A stretch of 64,000 nt of DNA from Acinetobacter sp. A47 (GCF_000805455.1 NZ_JSUS01000071.1:496001-560000), one strand, 5' to 3'; shown: positions 1-10,015, counted from the first letter of the stretch. Notes: generated by a model not told the origin, from the letters alone. Translations and numbers: made by a program.

Positions 1-3
1 ATA

Positions 4-27
4 AAATGAGAATCTGAATTCTCATTT
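4..27 (-). terminator. Rho-independent terminator of the response regulator gene
   Basis: A perfect 10-bp stem (4-13 with 18-27) surrounds a 4-nt loop. On the minus strand it is followed by a T-rich tail, just past the response regulator stop codon. Confidence 0.75.
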
Positions 28-34
28 CAACAGA

Positions 35-685
35 TTACATTTTTTTATCTTCAATATTTAAAGCACTGATTGCCAAGACGGCCTGGGTACGGTTCTGTAC
101 GCCCAGTTTACGGAAAATTGCGGTGACATGTGCCTTAATAGTTGCTTCAGAAACTTCCAGTTCATACGCAATCTGCTTGTTCAATAAACCTTCAGCCACC
201 ATCATCAATACACGGAACTGCTGCGGCGTCAGTGACTGTAGGCGTTCGGCCAAAGCGGTCTCATCCGCGGCTCTTGGATCAAAACCGGCATGGCTTGGTA
301 AATTTGGCGGTAACCAGATCTCACCTTCCAGCACATGTTTGATCGCTTCACCAATATGGCCAGGATGGGATGACTTGGGAATATAGCCCATGGCACCATG
401 AGCGATCGCACGCTGAATAATCGATACTTCTTCGTGTGCCGAGACAATAATAATCGGGATTGCCGGGTATTGGGCACGGACGTAAACCAATGCAGAAAAG
501 CCTGAAGCACCCGGAAGATTGAGGTCCAGCAAAACCAGATCAGGTTCGGCGCCATGTTCCAGGCGGGCATAGAATTCGTCGACGTCAGCCGTCTCCTGAA
601 TCTGTGCCTGAGGTAAACTATAACGAACCGCTTGAATCAAGGCATGTCTAAACAGAGGATGGTCGTCTACAATTAAAATATTCAT
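35..685 (-). CDS. NarL/LuxR-family response regulator (ErdR/AgmR-like)
   Basis: This is a two-component response regulator of 216 aa. The receiver domain (about residues 1-120) has the acidic pair D7-D8, phospho-acceptor D54 in LVLLDLNLPG and the conserved Lys near 104 (YIPKSS). A C-terminal LuxR-type helix-turn-helix (about 150-200, LTPQQFRVL...EATIKAHVTAIFRKLG) binds DNA. Length is typical of NarL/FixJ regulators. In Pseudomonas and Acinetobacter relatives (ErdR/MxtR systems) such regulators control acs and ethanol/acetate use, and acs lies about 3.4 kb away here; that link is inference. No sensor kinase is visible in the window. Confidence 0.85.
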   Translation of the reverse strand: MNILIVDDHPLFRHALIQAVRYSLPQAQIQETADVDEFYARLEHGAEPDLVLLDLNLPGASGFSALVYVRAQYPAIPIIIVSAHEEVSIIQRAIAHGAMGYIPKSSHPGHIGEAIKHVLEGEIWLPPNLPSHAGFDPRAADETALAERLQSLTPQQFRVLMMVAEGLLNKQIAYELEVSEATIKAHVTAIFRKLGVQNRTQAVLAISALNIEDKKM

Positions 686-1035
686 AAGCGCTAAGCTATC
701 TACAAGTACGTCACTGTACGATGTTTATTTACATTCAATCCGTCTAAGCCTATTTTTAATTAGGGCTGAGGTCAAGCACAAGCATTGATTTATTTCCTTT
801 TCCCGCAAAATAAATCAAATATTGTTATAACCCGCCTATATCGCATCCAGATAAAAAAAGCCTCGATAAATTCTGAATAGAAACAGCAGATTAAACCGGC
901 ATTAATTTAGTTTAAAAGCCATTCATTGATATATCTATAAAAAAGATAAGCTTGCAGCATTTCCTTATTTTACAGTCTAGCAGCGGGTGTAGGTAAATAA
1001 ATAGCAATTCGAAATGAAATATTCAGGCAATGATT
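686..1035. other. 350-bp intergenic region between divergent genes
   Basis: This AT-rich region must carry the promoters of the response regulator (leftward) and the msuE-sfnG pair (rightward). I looked for a sigma-54 -24/-12 element (GG-N10-GC), expected because sfn genes are SfnR/sigma-54 dependent in Pseudomonas, and found none convincing. No ORF or terminator is evident. Confidence 0.4.
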
Positions 1036-1776
1036 ATGTCCAATCATCATACACACGCAACTCCCCTCAATATCGTAGCTGTTTCTGGTGGTTTAAACAG
1101 CCCTTCAAAAACAGAAAGTCTGGTTCAGGCCATTCTGGATGAACTTTCGGAGGCCATCGATATCAAGGTGCATTTTGTCAAACTCAGTGAAATTGGGCCA
1201 TTACTGGGCGGCGCAATTTACCGTAACCAGTTGCCACAGCGGGTTCAGGATGATCTGGCAGCCGTAGAGGCAGCCGATGCACTGATTGTCGGGACCCCGG
1301 TTTATCGTGCATCATTTACCGGCCTGTTCAAACATTTTTTTGACTTTGTAGAGCAAACCGCACTGGTAGATGTACCTGTACTGCTCGCAGCATCAGGCGG
1401 AAGTGACCGTCATGCACTGGTTCTGGAACATCAGTTACGCCCCTTGTTCAGTTTCTTTCAGGCACAGACCTTACCGATTGGGGTCTATGCAACCGACCGG
1501 GACTTTAGCCCTGAATATACGGTGAAAAGTGAGCAACTGGCTGATCGTGTCACCCTGGCCGTGGCACGTGCCCTACCCATTTTAGAATGGGCGCCTGCCA
1601 AAGGTCAGCGTGCAGCTGTGATTAAAACCAAAACCGAACAGGCCAATCAAAACCTCGGCATCAATAAACAGATCGAACAGGCTGAAGTCCTGCCTTCGGC
1701 TGCAGTTCCCGATCTGGATGCAGCCGAATCACGCCTCCACGCCAAATTTTCAAAAAACCTTACCCACGTTGCATAA
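1036..1776 (+). CDS. msuE: NADPH-dependent FMN reductase, MsuE family
   Basis: This flavodoxin-fold NAD(P)H:FMN reductase supplies reduced FMN to a partner monooxygenase. The N-terminal nucleotide/FMN loop is AVSGGLNSPSKTESL, and a mid-protein GTPVYRASFTGLFKHFFDF segment is typical of the MsuE/SsuE family. ATG codons exist at 1030 and 1036; 1036 is preferred because AGG (1025-1027) sits 8 nt upstream of it and only 2 nt before 1030. The C-terminal tail (about 60 aa, Gln/Ala rich) is longer than in SsuE but normal for MsuE. The sfnG gene follows after 25 bp, so the pair probably forms a two-component sulfone oxidation system. Confidence 0.85.
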   Translation: MSNHHTHATPLNIVAVSGGLNSPSKTESLVQAILDELSEAIDIKVHFVKLSEIGPLLGGAIYRNQLPQRVQDDLAAVEAADALIVGTPVYRASFTGLFKHFFDFVEQTALVDVPVLLAASGGSDRHALVLEHQLRPLFSFFQAQTLPIGVYATDRDFSPEYTVKSEQLADRVTLAVARALPILEWAPAKGQRAAVIKTKTEQANQNLGINKQIEQAEVLPSAAVPDLDAAESRLHAKFSKNLTHVA

Positions 1777-1801
1777 ACCAATTGTGATGGAGGCTACAAC
1801 A

Positions 1802-2908
1802 ATGACGACAACAGCATCGGCAATCAAGTTTGCCTACTGGGTGCCCAATGTCAGTGGCGGTCTCGTTGTGAGTAATATCGAGCAACGTACCGACTGGAGT
1901 TATGACTATAACGTGCGTCTGGCACAGGCTGCAGAACGGAACGGTTTTGAATATGCCCTGACCCAGATCCGTTTTACCGCAGGATACGGCGCAGAATACC
2001 AGCATGAATCGGTCAGTTTTAGCCATGCCTTACTGGCAAAAACCGAGAAACTCAAAGTGATTGCAGCTATCTTGCCGGGTCCATGGAAGCCTGTACTTGC
2101 AGCCAAACAGCTGGCGACCATTGACTATCTGACCCAGGGACGGATCGCCATTAATGTCGTCAGTGGCTGGTTCCGCGGAGAATTTGATGCCATTGGCGAA
2201 GCATGGCCAGAACATGATGAACGCTATGTGCGCTCGGAAGAGTTTATCCGTACCTTAAAAGGCATCTGGACCACAGACAACTACAGTTTTGATGGCAAAT
2301 ATTACCAGTTCCAGAATTACACCCTCAAACCCAAACCACTGCAACATCCCCATATCGAAGTATTTCAGGGCGGCAGTTCGCGGGCTGCACGGGATATGGC
2401 AGCGCGTGTATCTGACTGGTACTTTACCAATGGCAATAGTGTTGAGGAAATCAAAAAACAGGTCGATGATGTACGAACCAAGGCCAAGCGAGAAAACCGG
2501 CAGGTCAAAATTGGCGTCAATGCCTTCATTATCGCGCGTGATACTGAAGAAGAAGCCAAAGCAGTACTGAATGAGATCATTGCTCAGGCCAATGTCGAAG
2601 CCGTCAATGCCTTTGGGGATGCCACACGTGAAGCCGGCGCAGCGGCACCGGAACGTGAAGGTAACTGGGCCAAATCGACCTTTGATGATCTGGTGCAATA
2701 TAACGATGGCTTTAAGACCAACCTGATCGGTACACCGCAGCAAATTGCAGAACGGATTGTGGCCTTAAAACAGGTAGGGGTTGACCTGATCCTGTCCGGT
2801 TTCCTGCATTTCATTGAGGAAGTCGAATATTTTGGAGCCAACGTCCTGCCTCTGGTTCGCCAGCTTGAGCAGCAACAGGGGCATCCCTTAATAGAAAAAT
2901 CAGCCTAA
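1802..2908 (+). CDS. sfnG: FMNH2-dependent dimethylsulfone monooxygenase SfnG
   Basis: This bacterial luciferase-like TIM-barrel monooxygenase of 368 aa oxidises dimethylsulfone to methanesulfinate using FMNH2, and thereby gives access to organosulfur as a sulfur source. The opening KFAYWVPNVSGGLVVS, the EYALTQIRF segment and the GQGRIAINVVSGW-like stretch (TQGRIAINVVSGWFRGEF) are characteristic of the SfnG branch. The start at 1802 has an ideal GGAGG 8 nt upstream; the frame stays open to 1718 but has no better site. It is cotranscribed with msuE, which supplies the reduced flavin. A terminator follows. Confidence 0.9.
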   Translation: MTTTASAIKFAYWVPNVSGGLVVSNIEQRTDWSYDYNVRLAQAAERNGFEYALTQIRFTAGYGAEYQHESVSFSHALLAKTEKLKVIAAILPGPWKPVLAAKQLATIDYLTQGRIAINVVSGWFRGEFDAIGEAWPEHDERYVRSEEFIRTLKGIWTTDNYSFDGKYYQFQNYTLKPKPLQHPHIEVFQGGSSRAARDMAARVSDWYFTNGNSVEEIKKQVDDVRTKAKRENRQVKIGVNAFIIARDTEEEAKAVLNEIIAQANVEAVNAFGDATREAGAAAPEREGNWAKSTFDDLVQYNDGFKTNLIGTPQQIAERIVALKQVGVDLILSGFLHFIEEVEYFGANVLPLVRQLEQQQGHPLIEKSA

Positions 2909-2956
2909 TCGTTGCGACCGGACAAGAAGAAAAATAAAAGTAATGGCAAGTACTCT

Positions 2957-2984
2957 CCCCCAAGACTCGGCTTGGGGTTTTTTT
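2957..2984 (+). terminator. Terminator of msuE-sfnG
   Basis: The hairpin CCCCAAG-ACTCGG-CTTGGGG is followed by seven T residues, 50 bp after sfnG. Confidence 0.85.
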
Positions 2985-2986
2985 AT

Positions 2987-3400
2987 TTAAGTGGTTGCAA
3001 TTTCCCGCATCACGGTTTCAACCGAATAACGGCACCATTTGGATAACTGCTCAATAAATTCGTTCAATTGTGCAGGATTAAAATGGCTGACAATCATGTA
3101 ACAGGCATTGCCAATAATCTTGAAACATTCATCGACCTGCTCATATTGTTTGACCAACAATTCCACCTCAATAAAGGCCTGCTGATCATTCATAAACAGC
3201 TGAATGAACTGCTTGTGTTCATATTGAACGGCGATGGTGTAATTTTTAATAATACCGGCATCCATCAGTTGGGCAATACGTGCGCCCACCGCTTGCCCTG
3301 TACGATGCACCCGCTGACCAATTTCTTTATGGCTCAGGCGTGAATCCTGTTTCAGCAGTTCAATGATTTTTAAATCGATCGGATCAAGTTCCATATTCAT
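2987..3400 (-). CDS. Lrp/AsnC-family transcriptional regulator
   Basis: This is a small feast/famine regulator. The N-terminal winged helix-turn-helix (LDPIDLKIIELLKQDSRLSHKEIGQRVHRTGQAVGARIAQL) is followed by a RAM-like alpha/beta ligand domain. ATG codons at 3400 and 3394 are both plausible and a GTG start at 3439 would add 13 residues; I chose 3400 because Lrp proteins usually begin just before the LDxxDxxII motif. The protein is divergent from the isochorismatase-like gene 104 bp away, which it may regulate. The ligand is unknown. Confidence 0.8.
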   Translation of the reverse strand: MNMELDPIDLKIIELLKQDSRLSHKEIGQRVHRTGQAVGARIAQLMDAGIIKNYTIAVQYEHKQFIQLFMNDQQAFIEVELLVKQYEQVDECFKIIGNACYMIVSHFNPAQLNEFIEQLSKWCRYSVETVMREIATT

Positions 3401-3504
3401 TTTTTCATGACGAAAGAAAACCGGCAACAATGCTTTCACCTGAATATAGCCGATTTTTCACGCTTGCCCTACTCTTGTTTTAACTTAACACTGGAAGTAA
3501 AACC

Positions 3505-4047
3505 ATGAAACAGGCCCTGCTGATTATTGATGTTCAAAATGATTATTTTAAAAATGGCAAAATGGAACTGGTCAATCCAGACCACGCACTGGCACAAACC
3601 AACCAGCTGGAAGATTATTTTAACCAGCACAATTTACCGATCATTTATATCCAGCATATTAACCCGGCCACTGCCAGCTTTTTTCAGGAAAATACTGTCG
3701 GTGCCGAATTACATCCGCAGTTAAAAGTAAATACTCACTCGATTATCGTGAAAAAACATGTTCCAAATAGCTTTGTAGACACCCATCTACAGGCCATTCT
3801 TGAACAGCATCAGGTTGAGCAACTGGTGATTAGCGGCATGATGACCCATGTCTGTATTGATTCAGGCACACGTACCGCCAAAGAACTGGGCTACCAGCCG
3901 ATTGTGATTGCAGATGCAACTGCGACCCGTGATCTCGAATATAACGGTCAGACAGTAAAAGCAGCCGATGTCCAGACTGCATTTTTAGCGGCACTGGGTT
4001 TCTTTGCCACGGTACAAAATACGGCTGATTTTTTAGCGCAGCATTAA
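3505..4047 (+). CDS. Isochorismatase-family cysteine hydrolase
   Basis: This 180-aa protein has the alpha/beta isochorismatase fold. It carries the three expected catalytic residues: D9 in IIDVQ, a Lys at 83/84 (VKKHVPNSF) and C117 in SGMMTHVCIDSGTRT. The family includes nicotinamidases, isochorismatases and N-carbamoyl hydrolases, and the substrate here cannot be assigned. A GGAAG ribosome site precedes the ATG. The divergent Lrp-type gene suggests control by an amino acid or related ligand, but that is inference. Confidence 0.85.
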   Translation: MKQALLIIDVQNDYFKNGKMELVNPDHALAQTNQLEDYFNQHNLPIIYIQHINPATASFFQENTVGAELHPQLKVNTHSIIVKKHVPNSFVDTHLQAILEQHQVEQLVISGMMTHVCIDSGTRTAKELGYQPIVIADATATRDLEYNGQTVKAADVQTAFLAALGFFATVQNTADFLAQH

Positions 4048-4063
4048 ATCATGCAGATAAAAA

Positions 4064-4087
4064 AAGAGCGTTCGATTCAACGCTCTT
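4064..4087. terminator. Bidirectional terminator between the hydrolase and acs
   Basis: A stem of AAGAGCGTT (4064-4072) with AACGCTCTT (4079-4087) has A-rich and T-rich flanks on both sides, serving two convergent genes. Confidence 0.8.
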
Positions 4088-4104
4088 CTTCAATTCAAAA
4101 AAGG

Positions 4105-6048
4105 TTATCGGTTTGGGTACACCGTTGCAATCAAATGATCTACCACTGCCGGTTCTGCCAGGGTTGAGGTATCTCCAAGTGTATCCAGCTCATTGGCCGC
4201 AATCTTTCTCAAGATACGGCGCATGATTTTACCTGAGCGTGTTTTTGGCAAGGCGGGTGCCCAATGTAAGGCATCCGGTGTGGCCACCGGCCCAAGCACT
4301 TTACGCACCCAGTTTATCAGCTCCTTGCGTAACTCTTCCGATTCGGCCACATCAGCCTGCAAGGTCACAAAGGTACAAATACCTTGCCCCTTGATCTCAT
4401 GCGGCATGCCGACCACAGCCGCCTCTGCCACTGCTTCATGGGCTACCAGTGCACTTTCAATTTCAGCCGTACCCAGACGGTGACCAGAGACGTTAAGTAC
4501 ATCATCAACACGCCCTGTAATCCAGTAATAGCCATCTTCATCCCGACGGGCACCATCGCCAGTGAAGTAACACCCCTTAAAGGTCGAGAAATAGGCCTCA
4601 ATAAAACGCTCCGGGTCACCCCAAATGGTACGCATCTGGCCTGGCCATGAATCCTTAATCACCAGATTGCCTTCTGTTGCACCTTCCAGCTCATTGCCTT
4701 CACCATCCACCAATGCCGGTTGTACCCCAAAGAATGGACGTGTCGCTGAACCCGGTTTAAGGGCGGTTGCACCGGGTAATGGCGAAATCAGAATTCCACC
4801 GGTTTCAGTTTGCCACCAGGTATCGACAATCGGACAGCGTCCCTCACCCACCACTTCATGGTACCAGTTCCATGCTTCCGGATTGATTGGCTCGCCGACT
4901 GAACCGAGTAAACGCAGGCTGCTACGATTACTTTCACGGACATAAGCATCACCTTCACGCATCATAGCGCGAATCGCGGTGGGTGCAGTGTAGAGAATGG
5001 TAATGTTGTGCTTGTCGATGACATGGCCAATACGTGCCCAGGTCGGATATTGTGGAATACCTTCAAACATCACCGTGGTGGTGGCATTGCTCAGGGGGCC
5101 ATAAAGCAAATAGCTATGTCCGGTAATCCAGCCCACATCGGCAGTACACCAGTACACATCGTCTTCTTTTAAGTCAAAAATTTCCCTAAAGGTACAATTG
5201 ACATAAACCAGATATCCGCCCGTGGTATGTAACACCCCTTTAGGTTTGCCGGTTGAACCCGAGGTATACAGAATGAATAGCGGATCTTCCGCTTTCATTG
5301 GCTCAGGCGGACAATGCTCATCTACTTCCATGATGGCAAGGTGATACCAGATATCACGTGCTGCATTAAACTGGATCGGATTGCCGGTACGATGTACCAC
5401 AATCACATTCTGCACGCTTTCTGTGCCGGCAAGTTCTAATGCGGCATCGACATTTTCTTTTAATGGCAGCAGCTTGCCACCACGCATGCCGGCATCGGCA
5501 GTAATCACCAGTTTGGCCTGGCTGTCTTCAATGCGGCTGGCCAGCGAGTCTGGAGAAAAGCCGCCGAACACCACACAATGTACAGCGCCAATCCGTGCAC
5601 AGGCCAGCATCGCGATTGCCGCCTCAGGTACCATCGGCATATACAGCACCACGCGATCGCCTTTGCTGATGCCGTGTTTTTTCAGGACATTGGCAAAGCG
5701 GCACACTTCATCATGCAGCTCCACAAAAGAAATAATCTTGTGACGTGACGGATGATCCCCTTCCCAGATAATCGCCGGCTTGAGCGGATTATCTTTAAGA
5801 TGACGGTCCAAACAGTTTGCAGATACATTCAGTTCGCCATCGGCAAACCATTCAATCTTAAAATTATCTTGCTGGAAACTGGTATTTTTTACCTGGCTAA
5901 ACGGCTTGATCCAGTCAATATGACTGGCCTGTTCAGCCCAGAAAGCTTCCGGTTGTTCAATCGATTCCTGATAACGTCTGAAATAGTCTGCTTCCGAGAT
6001 TCTTGCCGTTTCTTTGAATTTATCAGGCACTGGGTAGATGTCTTTCAT
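4105..6048 (-). CDS. acs: Acetyl-CoA synthetase
   Basis: This 647-aa AMP-forming acetate:CoA ligase converts acetate, ATP and CoA to acetyl-CoA. The ANL-superfamily signature [15 protein letters not shown] binds ATP. The WWQTETGG motif and the C-terminal [14 protein letters not shown] segment, with its conserved acetylatable Lys, are intact. Length matches the family (about 650). The 284 bp upstream (6049-6332) is shared with the divergent DUF805 gene and holds its promoter. It is likely part of the acetate/ethanol regulon of an ErdR-type regulator, by analogy with relatives. Confidence 0.95.
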   Translation of the reverse strand: MKDIYPVPDKFKETARISEADYFRRYQESIEQPEAFWAEQASHIDWIKPFSQVKNTSFQQDNFKIEWFADGELNVSANCLDRHLKDNPLKPAIIWEGDHPSRHKIISFVELHDEVCRFANVLKKHGISKGDRVVLYMPMVPEAAIAMLACARIGAVHCVVFGGFSPDSLASRIEDSQAKLVITADAGMRGGKLLPLKENVDAALELAGTESVQNVIVVHRTGNPIQFNAARDIWYHLAIMEVDEHCPPEPMKAEDPLFILYTSGSTGKPKGVLHTTGGYLVYVNCTFREIFDLKEDDVYWCTADVGWITGHSYLLYGPLSNATTTVMFEGIPQYPTWARIGHVIDKHNITILYTAPTAIRAMMREGDAYVRESNRSSLRLLGSVGEPINPEAWNWYHEVVGEGRCPIVDTWWQTETGGILISPLPGATALKPGSATRPFFGVQPALVDGEGNELEGATEGNLVIKDSWPGQMRTIWGDPERFIEAYFSTFKGCYFTGDGARRDEDGYYWITGRVDDVLNVSGHRLGTAEIESALVAHEAVAEAAVVGMPHEIKGQGICTFVTLQADVAESEELRKELINWVRKVLGPVATPDALHWAPALPKTRSGKIMRRILRKIAANELDTLGDTSTLAEPAVVDHLIATVYPNR

Positions 6049-6332
6049 AGCTTACTTCCTTGGTTTTTTATCTCATATCCTAGATGTACTCATCTATTTT
6101 CCCGGATATGTTTTGTTCTCTCTAGCAGTATGGGCACCATTTACACGCGCAAACAATGCGGCTTTGGTCGTAGGATTGTGATCCGGTCATGACCCGCTTA
6201 TTTTCAAAAATTTACTCAAAATAATTTAAATCTGAACTGCTTGTCTATGCTTTTTCTTTTTAAAATAAGTGATTATTTTGATCACTCCCTCAAGCTTAAA
6301 AGATTTAATAAACAAAAAAACAGGAAATAGCT

Positions 6333-6902
6333 ATGTTTAATCCAGAAACATCAAGCCCCGCTCTCCCCGTGGATGATCATCCACTTTCTCCGAACGGGCG
6401 TTTTAACCGGCTGAGCTATCTTGGCTGGTATGGTTTGCTGAGCCTGCTCTGCATGGCAGGCTTCCTCGGCATCTTTGCTTTTGCAGGCTTTTTTAACATG
6501 AATCAGGACAATGTGGATACAGCAATATTATCGACATTTTCCGGCTTTTCAGTCTTTGCCCTGATCGCGCTGTGGCTGGTGGCATTTTATTGCCAGATCG
6601 TGTTCATGATCCGCCGTTTACATGACCTGAATAAAACCGGCTGGCTGAGCTTACTGGTTCTGGTCCCCATCCTGCAGTTTTTCTTTACCTTATATGTATT
6701 ACTGGCGCCAGGTACGCCCCATCGTAATGATTACGGCGATGTCCGTCCGTCACGGGGCTGGGAAAAACTACTGGCCTGGATCATGATACTGGTCACACTA
6801 CTGATGATGTTTGGCCTGTTCACCTTTGCATATTATTTTGCCAGTCCAGACCTGTGGGATATGCCAACACAAATGATTCAAAATACAACTGAATATTTCT
6901 AG
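6333..6902 (+). CDS. DUF805-family inner-membrane protein
   Basis: This 189-aa protein has a cytoplasmic N-terminus containing GRFNRLSYLGWYG, the typical DUF805 entry motif, and then several transmembrane helices (about 30-55, 70-95, 110-130 and 150-170). The RRLHDLNKTGWLSLLVLVP signature of the family lies in the middle. No function is established for DUF805. An AGG element (6322-6324) lies upstream of the ATG. Confidence 0.85.
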   Translation: MFNPETSSPALPVDDHPLSPNGRFNRLSYLGWYGLLSLLCMAGFLGIFAFAGFFNMNQDNVDTAILSTFSGFSVFALIALWLVAFYCQIVFMIRRLHDLNKTGWLSLLVLVPILQFFFTLYVLLAPGTPHRNDYGDVRPSRGWEKLLAWIMILVTLLMMFGLFTFAYYFASPDLWDMPTQMIQNTTEYF

Positions 6903-7028
6903 AACACAACAGAACTTGGCGGATAATGAGTGTGATGGCAGCAATGAATTTTACAAGCGTATTTGCGCCAAATTCATTATGATGGCTTCCCTCATTGACT
7001 CCTACCTTTGCGAAATAGAGATTTTCCT

Positions 7029-8009
7029 GTGGCAAACGAACAAACAACATTGTCAGAAGTGGCGAGAGATACAGGTGAACTGCTTCATCAGGCTGGCGCC
7101 AAAACCACCCAGACCGTACTCGCCCATACTGAAAAATATCACGATGCCTATACCACCATTGACAAGATCATGGACAGTTTCTGGGAACGGGTTCCCTATA
7201 TCGGGATCGCGATTACGGTTTTCGTTATTTTCTGGTTACTGACCAAGTTATTTAAACTGTTTATACGCAAGACTCTGGAAAACCGCAGCTATACCCGCCA
7301 GAATCTGGTGCTGGTCCTGAATCGTGTCGGTAGTACCTTTATCCTGTTCTTCGGTTTCCTGATTGCACTGGTGATCGCCATTCCGGGCTTCACGCCCAGC
7401 CAGCTGATTGGTGCCCTGGGCATCGGTTCTGTGGCAATCGGTTTTGCCTTTAAGGATATTTTCCAGAACCTGCTGTCCGGCATCCTGATCCTGATCAGCG
7501 AACCGTTCCGCATCGGCGATGACATCGTCGTCAACGGTATGGAAGGTAATGTCGAAGACATCCAGATCCGTGCCACCTTTTTACGCTCGCCTGACGGCCG
7601 CCGTATCGTGATTCCAAATGCAACGGTGTATACCAGCGCGGTCACGGTCAATAATGCCTACCAGCGTCGCCGCTGTGAATTTGTGGTCGGTATTGGCTAT
7701 GAAGATGATATGCAAAAGGCCAAGCAAATCATTCTGGATATTCTGGATCGTAACCTGAACGTACTCAGCCAGCCGGGCTTTTCGGTCAATGTCACCGCAC
7801 TTGCCGATTTCTCGATCAACCTCACTGTACGCTGGTGGGTCAATACCACCGAAACCTCGACCTCGACTTCAATCAGTGAAATCCAGGAACAGGTAGTGAC
7901 CGCATTCGATGAGAAAGGTATTTCCATTCCCTATCCGGTACAAGAGGTCAAAGTCTATCGTGGCGACCAGTCCGAGCAGGCCGACCCTTCAGACAAACAA
8001 ACGCCCTAG
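7029..8009 (+). CDS. Small-conductance mechanosensitive channel (MscS family)
   Basis: This 326-aa inner-membrane channel releases solutes on hypo-osmotic shock. Three transmembrane helices (about residues 55-80, 100-120 and 125-150) include the pore helix with Gly/Ala-rich packing (LIGALGIGSVAIGFAFKDIF). The beta domain that follows has the IRATFLRSPDGRRIVIPNA segment. The frame opens with TTG at 7008; I prefer GTG at 7029 because AGAGA lies 7 nt upstream. The 3' end overlaps the convergent rsmE by 21 bp. It is a minimal MscS-type protein without extra N-terminal domains. Confidence 0.85.
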   Translation: MANEQTTLSEVARDTGELLHQAGAKTTQTVLAHTEKYHDAYTTIDKIMDSFWERVPYIGIAITVFVIFWLLTKLFKLFIRKTLENRSYTRQNLVLVLNRVGSTFILFFGFLIALVIAIPGFTPSQLIGALGIGSVAIGFAFKDIFQNLLSGILILISEPFRIGDDIVVNGMEGNVEDIQIRATFLRSPDGRRIVIPNATVYTSAVTVNNAYQRRRCEFVVGIGYEDDMQKAKQIILDILDRNLNVLSQPGFSVNVTALADFSINLTVRWWVNTTETSTSTSISEIQEQVVTAFDEKGISIPYPVQEVKVYRGDQSEQADPSDKQTP

Positions 8010-8699
8010 AATATTCGATACCGCTGTTTCAGTTCGCAAAATCCGGTTGCCGATGCTCATGGCCTGGCAGCCGTTTTTTTTGAGTAGATCAACTTCATAG
8101 GGGATGAATCCACCCTCTGGCCCAATCACCAGGCTACAGCCATGCTGGATTGCATAAGGCATCTGTTGCGCTGCATAAGGATGCGCCACATAAGCAGGCC
8201 GCTCCGCAGTAATCCAGGCCGGCAAGACATCTTCAACAAAAGGTTTAAAGCGCTTATATAGCTGGATATCAGGAGGTATGGTATCTCCTGCCTGCTCCAG
8301 CCCCAGCGTTACATACTCGTCCAGTTGCTGTAAAAAAGGCGTTTGCCAGTAGCTTTTATCCACCCGGTAACTATGAATCAGGCTGATCCGTTCAACGCCA
8401 ATCGTCACCGCATCCATAATGATACGACGCAACACTTTAGGCCGCGGCAAGGCAAGAATCAAATGCACTGGTAACTTTTCCGGGACCATTTCAGGCTGAA
8501 CCGGCTTCACCAGAATGCGCTGTTCTGACATCTCCAGCACTTCGGTAACATAGCGCGGTCCCTGCCGTATTCCCACTTTTAACCTCTCCCCAACCTTCAG
8601 GTCGAGATGCTGGCGCAAATGCTGGAGTTGGCGTGGACGGTCAATCTGCCATACAGCATTATTCACCATCTGTCCGGGTTCAAGTAATACGATATTCAT
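7989..8699 (-). CDS. rsmE: 16S rRNA (uracil(1498)-N(3))-methyltransferase
   Basis: This 236-aa SPOUT-class methyltransferase methylates U1498 of 16S rRNA. An N-terminal PUA-like domain is followed by the knotted SAM-binding C-terminal domain with VIGPEGGFIPYEVDLL and the SIGNRILRTETAVSNIL knot motif. The gene starts 4 bp inside the end of waaA (ATGA-type overlap), indicating translational coupling. Its last 21 bp overlap the convergent mechanosensitive channel gene. Confidence 0.93.
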   Translation of the reverse strand: MNIVLLEPGQMVNNAVWQIDRPRQLQHLRQHLDLKVGERLKVGIRQGPRYVTEVLEMSEQRILVKPVQPEMVPEKLPVHLILALPRPKVLRRIIMDAVTIGVERISLIHSYRVDKSYWQTPFLQQLDEYVTLGLEQAGDTIPPDIQLYKRFKPFVEDVLPAWITAERPAYVAHPYAAQQMPYAIQHGCSLVIGPEGGFIPYEVDLLKKNGCQAMSIGNRILRTETAVSNILGRLFV

Positions 8700-10015
8700 G
8701 GCAAAGTGGCTTGTGCTAAATAATGATCAAGTAACTGGATATGCTGTTGTAACGATCCCTGATTGCGCTGTAATACCTGTTGTGCATGTTCGACCTGTTG
8801 CGAGACGTGTAAAGAATCATTCAGGCAGTTTAATAAATGCTGTACCACCTGCGCAGCATCCTCACCGATCAGGATCGCCTGTTCTGCCACAAATTCATCC
8901 ACAATCGTTTGAAAATTAAAGTAACGTGGGCCAATCACTGTAGCAACATCCAGTGCCATCGGTTCTAAAATATTGTGTCCACCGCCAGGCTCATTTAGTG
9001 AACCACCGACAAAACAGGCCTGACTCAAGGCATACCACAGCCACATTTCACCCATGCTATCGGCAAGGAACACCTGGGTATCGGCCTGAACCGGCTGTTG
9101 CAGACTACGGCGCCGGGTGTTTAACCGCAAACGTTGACAAACCTGATAGACCTCGTCAAAACGTTCCGGATGACGGGGCACCACAATACAGAGTAATTCT
9201 GGATTTGAATTTAAATAGGGCTGTAACTGTCTCAGCAGGCTTTCTTCTTCGGGTGCATGGGTACTGGCCAGCGTAATGATTTGACGTCCCGCCAACTGCC
9301 AGTCCTGTTCGAGTTGCTGTGCTTGCACGACAAAATATGCCGGAGCAGTAATGTCAAATTTGATATTGCCCACCACCTGACTCCTGGCAGGATCAAGCCC
9401 TAAATCGACATAACGCTGCCGGGTCGCGGCATCCTGTGCCAGCATCCAGGTCAGCTGTTGTAGCATCGGCCGGGTCAAACGGCGAACTTTGGCATAACCT
9501 TGAGCCGATTTTTCTGAAAGACGTGCATTGAGCAGTACACAGGGAACCTGCTGTAGCCTAGCTTCGGCAATCAGGTTCGGCCAGATTTCGGTTTCAACCA
9601 AGGCCAGTATTTTAGGTTGATAGCGCTGAAAGAACTGCCTGAGTAATGGCTTCTGGTCAACAGGCAGGTACACTGCCTGAAATAAATCTAGATACGGTGC
9701 TTTTTGAAACAGGGACTTTGCCCGTGCCTGCCCGGTCTTGGTGGTATTGGTGACCAAAACCGGATGGCCCAGTTTTAAATAATGTTCGATTAAGGGCTGG
9801 GCGGCATTGGTTTCTCCCACCGATACGGCATGAAACCAGATTGCGCCGGTATTTTTGGCTGGCTGGAAGGGGCCAAAACGCTCAAGACATTCCTGCTGAA
9901 ACAGCACAGCACTTTCGGCCCGCTGTTTGATTTTCCAGCGATATAACGGTTTGAGACACGTCAGGAGAAAGTTATACCAGAACGGGGTTTGCTGTACTGC
10001 GTTTTGCTGCGCCAT
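8696..10015 (-). CDS. waaA: 3-deoxy-D-manno-octulosonic acid (Kdo) transferase
   Basis: This 439-aa inner-membrane-associated glycosyltransferase (kdtA) adds Kdo from CMP-Kdo to lipid IVA in LPS/LOS inner-core synthesis. The N-terminal segment (about 10-30) is the membrane-associating helix. The IWFHAVSVGE motif near residue 60 contains the catalytic Glu, and the C-terminal GGSLNEPGGGHNILEP is the nucleotide-sugar site. It precedes rsmE in one operon. Confidence 0.95.
   Translation of the reverse strand: MAQQNAVQQTPFWYNFLLTCLKPLYRWKIKQRAESAVLFQQECLERFGPFQPAKNTGAIWFHAVSVGETNAAQPLIEHYLKLGHPVLVTNTTKTGQARAKSLFQKAPYLDLFQAVYLPVDQKPLLRQFFQRYQPKILALVETEIWPNLIAEARLQQVPCVLLNARLSEKSAQGYAKVRRLTRPMLQQLTWMLAQDAATRQRYVDLGLDPARSQVVGNIKFDITAPAYFVVQAQQLEQDWQLAGRQIITLASTHAPEEESLLRQLQPYLNSNPELLCIVVPRHPERFDEVYQVCQRLRLNTRRRSLQQPVQADTQVFLADSMGEMWLWYALSQACFVGGSLNEPGGGHNILEPMALDVATVIGPRYFNFQTIVDEFVAEQAILIGEDAAQVVQHLLNCLNDSLHVSQQVEHAQQVLQRNQGSLQQHIQLLDHYLAQATLP

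Noticed and set aside
686..1035. Sigma-54 promoter upstream of msuE-sfnG
   Set aside because: Pseudomonas sfn genes use sigma-54, but no GG-N10-GC element was found here.
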